64,000 bases of DNA, taken from positions 1-64,000 of the forward strand of contig NZ_SZTO01000025.1 in the NCBI RefSeq assembly GCF_013369385.1. The letters are read 5' to 3'. A model generated the notes under the pieces. The model was not told the origin of the DNA. It was given only the letters and a program-made list of their open reading frames with translations, and searched no databases. The translations under genes and the position numbers were made by a program. Shown here piece by piece: positions 61,232 through 64,000 of the stretch (position 1 is the first letter of the stretch; each line of letters opens with the position of its first letter). The DNA is from Vibrio sp. 05-20-BW147 (GTDB lineage Bacteria > Pseudomonadota > Gammaproteobacteria > Enterobacterales > Vibrionaceae).

Positions 61232-62436
61232 CTTCCTGAGTAAAGAAAAAGCAAGCTCAACAGACTCAACCAGCCCAAAGAGCCACTGCTTTCACTGTCC
61301 GCACAGCCCAAAGCGACCTCTCCACCACCGACACTGGCGGATGTATTGCTGTTGCATTGCCCACTTGGCTGAGTGCCCTCGCTCGGTGTTTCTGTGGTCG
61401 CACTGGTCATAAACATTGGTTTGGTAATCTGCTGTGTGGGTGGATTCGCTGCATCGGTGTAAGAACGAATCCAATCGAGATAAGTCACCACATTGGTATA
61501 CCAAGTGGGGTAAGTGACAGAGCTACAAACGGTATTGATCAAAGGTGATGCACTGATAATACCCACTTGAAATTGATTTCCCACACCATCAGTCCACACT
61601 AGCGGACCACCGGAATCCCCCAAACAAGCACCGTTCCCATAACTTTTGTCTCCAGCATGAAACTCTTGATTTGGCAATGTGCACAATTTGGTCAAATCAC
61701 CGCTCGAAGCGATATAACTTGGCAAAGTTTGATCAGCTTCTAGGTGATTAAAACAGTCTGAAATCGGCATCAAGACGATTTCCGTTTCCTTCAACAAAAT
61801 AGGTGGTGTGTTGTCAATGATTGGAGAGAGGGGACTATCACTTCCCCAACCCAGTACTTTCACATCGTGAGGTGTATTAGCGGGGTCTCTGTTTTCCCAA
61901 TCTTCCCAAGCTTTCGTGGTTTTCGTTACGAAATCTTGGTAGCTCACCGAATCAACTAAAGTTACTGGCGTCGCAGGTAAATCCCTATCAACTCTGAGCA
62001 GCGCGAGATCGTGTTGATATGCCGTACTCACCAACTCTTCACCTTGCGCAGTTTGCTTAGTGGTACGCAAAGGCATGTAATCTGGGTGAATCACCACGTG
62101 CGTGACGGAATATCGATGACTGAGTTCTGATTGAAATAGATCGAGAATACCCGCTCTGACCGACACTTCTTTTAACGCCACAATGTCATAGTTGGTAAAT
62201 GATTCCGGGTTCCCCGTTGACGTTTCTTGGGTCGAACTCGATTTAATCAAACAGTGCGCAGCGGTTAAGATCCACCGAGAGTTAACAATGGTGCCGCCAC
62301 ATCTGGACTGCTCTGCAAATGAGCTGGCGTCCACACTCACCACAAAACTTTCCACCGAATTTGAACCACCCACAATGGCTTGTGCCATCATTGGCATACA
62401 TAGCGCTATCACGCCAACTGACCCTATTATTTTCAT
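61213..62436 (-). CDS. Secreted S1-family serine protease with GlyGly-CTERM anchor
   Basis: 407 residues: signal peptide 1-20 (ending MAQA), immediately followed by IVGG, the mature N-terminus of S1 proteases. Triad His61 (TAAHC), Asp143 (HDLALL), Ser275 (GDSGGP). Position 269, equivalent to Asp189 of trypsin, is Gly, so the specificity pocket looks elastase-like and not trypsin-like. A low-complexity linker leads to SSGSLGWLSLLSLLFLY and RKNR, a GlyGly-CTERM sorting tail processed by rhombosortase in vibrios after type II secretion. It resembles the Ves proteases. Its 3' end overlaps the tctA terminator. Confidence 0.9.
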   Translation of the reverse strand: MKIIGSVGVIALCMPMMAQAIVGGSNSVESFVVSVDASSFAEQSRCGGTIVNSRWILTAAHCLIKSSSTQETSTGNPESFTNYDIVALKEVSVRAGILDLFQSELSHRYSVTHVVIHPDYMPLRTTKQTAQGEELVSTAYQHDLALLRVDRDLPATPVTLVDSVSYQDFVTKTTKAWEDWENRDPANTPHDVKVLGWGSDSPLSPIIDNTPPILLKETEIVLMPISDCFNHLEADQTLPSYIASSGDLTKLCTLPNQEFHAGDKSYGNGACLGDSGGPLVWTDGVGNQFQVGIISASPLINTVCSSVTYPTWYTNVVTYLDWIRSYTDAANPPTQQITKPMFMTSATTETPSEGTQPSGQCNSNTSASVGGGEVALGCADSESSGSLGWLSLLSLLFLYSGRKNRLG

Positions 62437-62656
62437 CGCATCGCTTCCATATGCACCCTAACCCATAAAAGAATAAGACAATGTGAGCGAAATCGCCTGC
62501 CGAGATCACTGTTTTTCACAAATTTACTGTTTGTTATGTAACCAAATTGTTAACTTGAGGATAGCGTTCAGGCGTGAGCCATCTGTAACTGGCCAAGCGC
62601 ACGCATCATCATCAATCTCAGCGTCACTCGACGCCAAAAAGGACGAACCACATCAA

Positions 62657-63415
62657 ATGGATTTTGCATTGCTGTTCTTTGCTGGAGTCTTCGGCGGAAT
62701 GCTTAATTCCATCGCCGGAGGGGGCAGCTTTATCACCTTCCCTGCACTGATGGCGATCGGCATTCCACCGGTTGTCGCCAATGCCACCAATACTTTTGCC
62801 AGTTGTGCGGGTTACATTAGCGGCGCATGGGGTTATCGTCGTGAGCTCTATGAACAAAAGAAGATCGTACCCAAAACCATCGTTTTTAGCCTGATCGGTG
62901 GTATGTTGGGGGCTTTTCTTCTCTTGAACACCGATGAAGCCGATTTCTTGACCGCCATCCCTTGGCTCTTGCTCTTTGCGACCCTGCTGTTTGTGTTTGG
63001 CGGTGCCATCAATCAACGGTTAAGAAAAAGCAAACGCAACAAGCCTCATCCAATTCTGCTCTGCCTACCAGCGCTGTTTTTGATCCTAGTGTCTGCTTAT
63101 GGTGGTTTCTTTAATGCGGGATTAGGCATTGTGACGCTGAGCTACCTTACCCTTTCTGGTCATCGAGATATCATCACGATGAACGGGTTAAAGCTGTTGA
63201 TTTCTACTAGCGTTTCATTGGTCGCCGTGATCATCTTCACCTTCGATGGTTTAATCGATTGGTGGAACGGTTTTGTTGTGATGTTGGGCAGCATCACTGG
63301 CGGATATATCGCTGCCGTCGTGGTAAGAGGCGTGAATAAAATCTGGGTTCATCGCTTTGTGACTGTCACTTCTTTTGCCATTACGGGTTACTTCTTTGTA
63401 AAAATCTACACCTAA
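62657..63415 (+). CDS. TSUP-family (TauE/SafE) membrane permease
   Basis: 252 residues from the ATG at 62657; the frame is open upstream but the sequence there is not protein-like. Eight or so membrane segments, with the duplicated family motif seen as GGMLNSIAGGGSFITFPALMA near the start and AYGGFFNAGLGIVTLSYLTL in the second half. Members export sulfite, sulfonates or organic anions; the substrate here is unknown. Monocistronic. Confidence 0.9.
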   Translation: MDFALLFFAGVFGGMLNSIAGGGSFITFPALMAIGIPPVVANATNTFASCAGYISGAWGYRRELYEQKKIVPKTIVFSLIGGMLGAFLLLNTDEADFLTAIPWLLLFATLLFVFGGAINQRLRKSKRNKPHPILLCLPALFLILVSAYGGFFNAGLGIVTLSYLTLSGHRDIITMNGLKLLISTSVSLVAVIIFTFDGLIDWWNGFVVMLGSITGGYIAAVVVRGVNKIWVHRFVTVTSFAITGYFFVKIYT

Positions 63416-63574
63416 CTTATTGTGCAGCTCCAAGTTATCTCTGCAAACGAATGCAACTTGTTTGCAACAACGGCACAGCTCACTTAATATTGAGCCAATT
63501 GTTAAATTGAACAGCTGTACGGCGCGGTAGGAATGCTGCGTTTTCATTCGTCACTTTTAAGGATGTAAAGTGTT

Positions 63575-64000
63575 ATGACTCCGCTTTCTTTTAAGAACAA
63601 GATAATTGCGCTGATTATTGCCATTATCTCGCTCACCATCATCACTTCTTACTTTAGTGTTAACTATTTTATCAGCCACTACATTCAAAAAACCGACAGT
63701 CAAAACATTACCCACAATGTAGACCTGATTCAGCGTAAGCTCGAGAACGAGCTCAATAACCGACTCGCCCTCGCCAATAGCCTGAACTTCAGCATGATGG
63801 ACATCAGTGACACTAAAGAGAGCTCTGGTTTCGATAAGATCATTAAAATCGTCAACGGCTATGCCTTTGACGACAGTGGAAATATGGGTGAAGAGGAAGC
63901 ACAGCGTTACATTGAGATTGCGGAGACGCATGGCGACACCACCATTGTTAGCCCTGTGACTATGGTCAATGGCGAGCCTTCGATTACGTTTTCGTTGAAA
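63575..64000 (+). CDS. N-terminal part of a membrane sensor, probably a chemoreceptor (cut by window end)
   Basis: 142 codons in frame to the window edge. It starts MTPLSFKNKIIALIIAIISL with one membrane segment (about 9-30), then a periplasmic helix ending near LANSLNFSMMDI and the start of a Cache-like domain. This is the layout of a Cache chemoreceptor or a GGDEF sensor. AAGGA lies 12 bases before the ATG. The output domain is outside the window. Confidence 0.75.
   Translation, partial: MTPLSFKNKIIALIIAIISLTIITSYFSVNYFISHYIQKTDSQNITHNVDLIQRKLENELNNRLALANSLNFSMMDISDTKESSGFDKIIKIVNGYAFDDSGNMGEEEAQRYIEIAETHGDTTIVSPVTMVNGEPSITFSLK

Noticed and set aside
1..64000. CRISPR array, tRNA, rRNA or replication origin
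   Set aside because: No regularly spaced short repeats, no cloverleaf-like or rRNA-like sequence, and no DnaA-box or iteron cluster were noticed on reading; a dedicated scan could still find an isolated tRNA or small RNA.

Overview
The window looks like a piece of a Vibrio chromosome, most likely the smaller chromosome of Vibrio vulnificus or a close relative. The genus call rests on content: dCache and 4-helix chemoreceptors, a GlyGly-CTERM S1 protease, DUF5062, DUF2024 and DUF2750 proteins, an acnD/prpF-type methylcitrate cluster, and IS5- and ISAs1-family elements. The species call is a guess from gene content. I found no rRNA, tRNA or CRISPR array.

Layout. (1) 1-1.2 kb: tail of an ISAs1-like transposase, a zeta-toxin-like kinase and a possible antitoxin remnant. 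(2) 1.2-14.1 kb: a full nitrate-assimilation block, all on the minus strand. One unit is nrtA-nrtB-nrtD-nirB-nirD, preceded by an ANTAR regulator of the NasT type. A second is nasA-cobA-trpD2-like. Both operons have an intrinsic terminator just ahead of the first start codon, next to a short hairpin with an A-x-x-G hexaloop, which is the hallmark of ANTAR antitermination. nasA also has a near-perfect sigma-54 promoter and an NtrC-type site; nrtA has a weaker sigma-54 match. (3) 14.1-18.8 kb: acetyltransferase, secreted GH13 amylase and a dCache chemoreceptor; the amylase and the receptor share an unusual C7 promoter motif. (4) 18.8-22.2 kb: an uncharacterised envelope operon (CHASE2 sensor without an output domain, small secreted Cys protein, M48 metallopeptidase lipoprotein). 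(5) 22.4-27.9 kb: ABC exporter, small unknowns, AhpD-like protein with divergent LysR, and a Fic protein.

(6) 28.0-37.7 kb is the accessory heart of the window. It holds a low-GC lipase plus periplasmic-partner pair bracketed by near-identical 45-bp hairpin repeats; a MarR-type regulator with a Cys-rich tail, facing a perfect 37-bp operator and a periplasmic gene broken by an in-frame TGA; two paralogous ankyrin lipoproteins separated by a dead IS5/IS903-like element lacking target duplication; a string of small orphan genes resembling toxin tails and immunity genes; and a collapsed LapA-like retention-module adhesin. A TolC-family porin and an OmpA-like protein lie next to it.

(7) 39.8-48.7 kb: DUF2750, TPR-GGDEF diguanylate cyclase, queC/queE, a YidA-like HAD phosphatase, a chemoreceptor, a periplasmic Nudix fused to a degenerate PAP2 domain, and an acetyltransferase. 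(8) 48.8-57.5 kb: the 2-methylcitrate operon (GntR regulator-prpB-prpC-acnD-prpF-prpE), divergent from tctCBA (57.9-61.2 kb). Twin ATTGTCGACAAT palindromes lie between them, so propionate catabolism and tricarboxylate uptake are probably co-regulated. (9) 61.2-64 kb: S1 protease, TSUP permease and the start of a sensor protein cut by the window edge.
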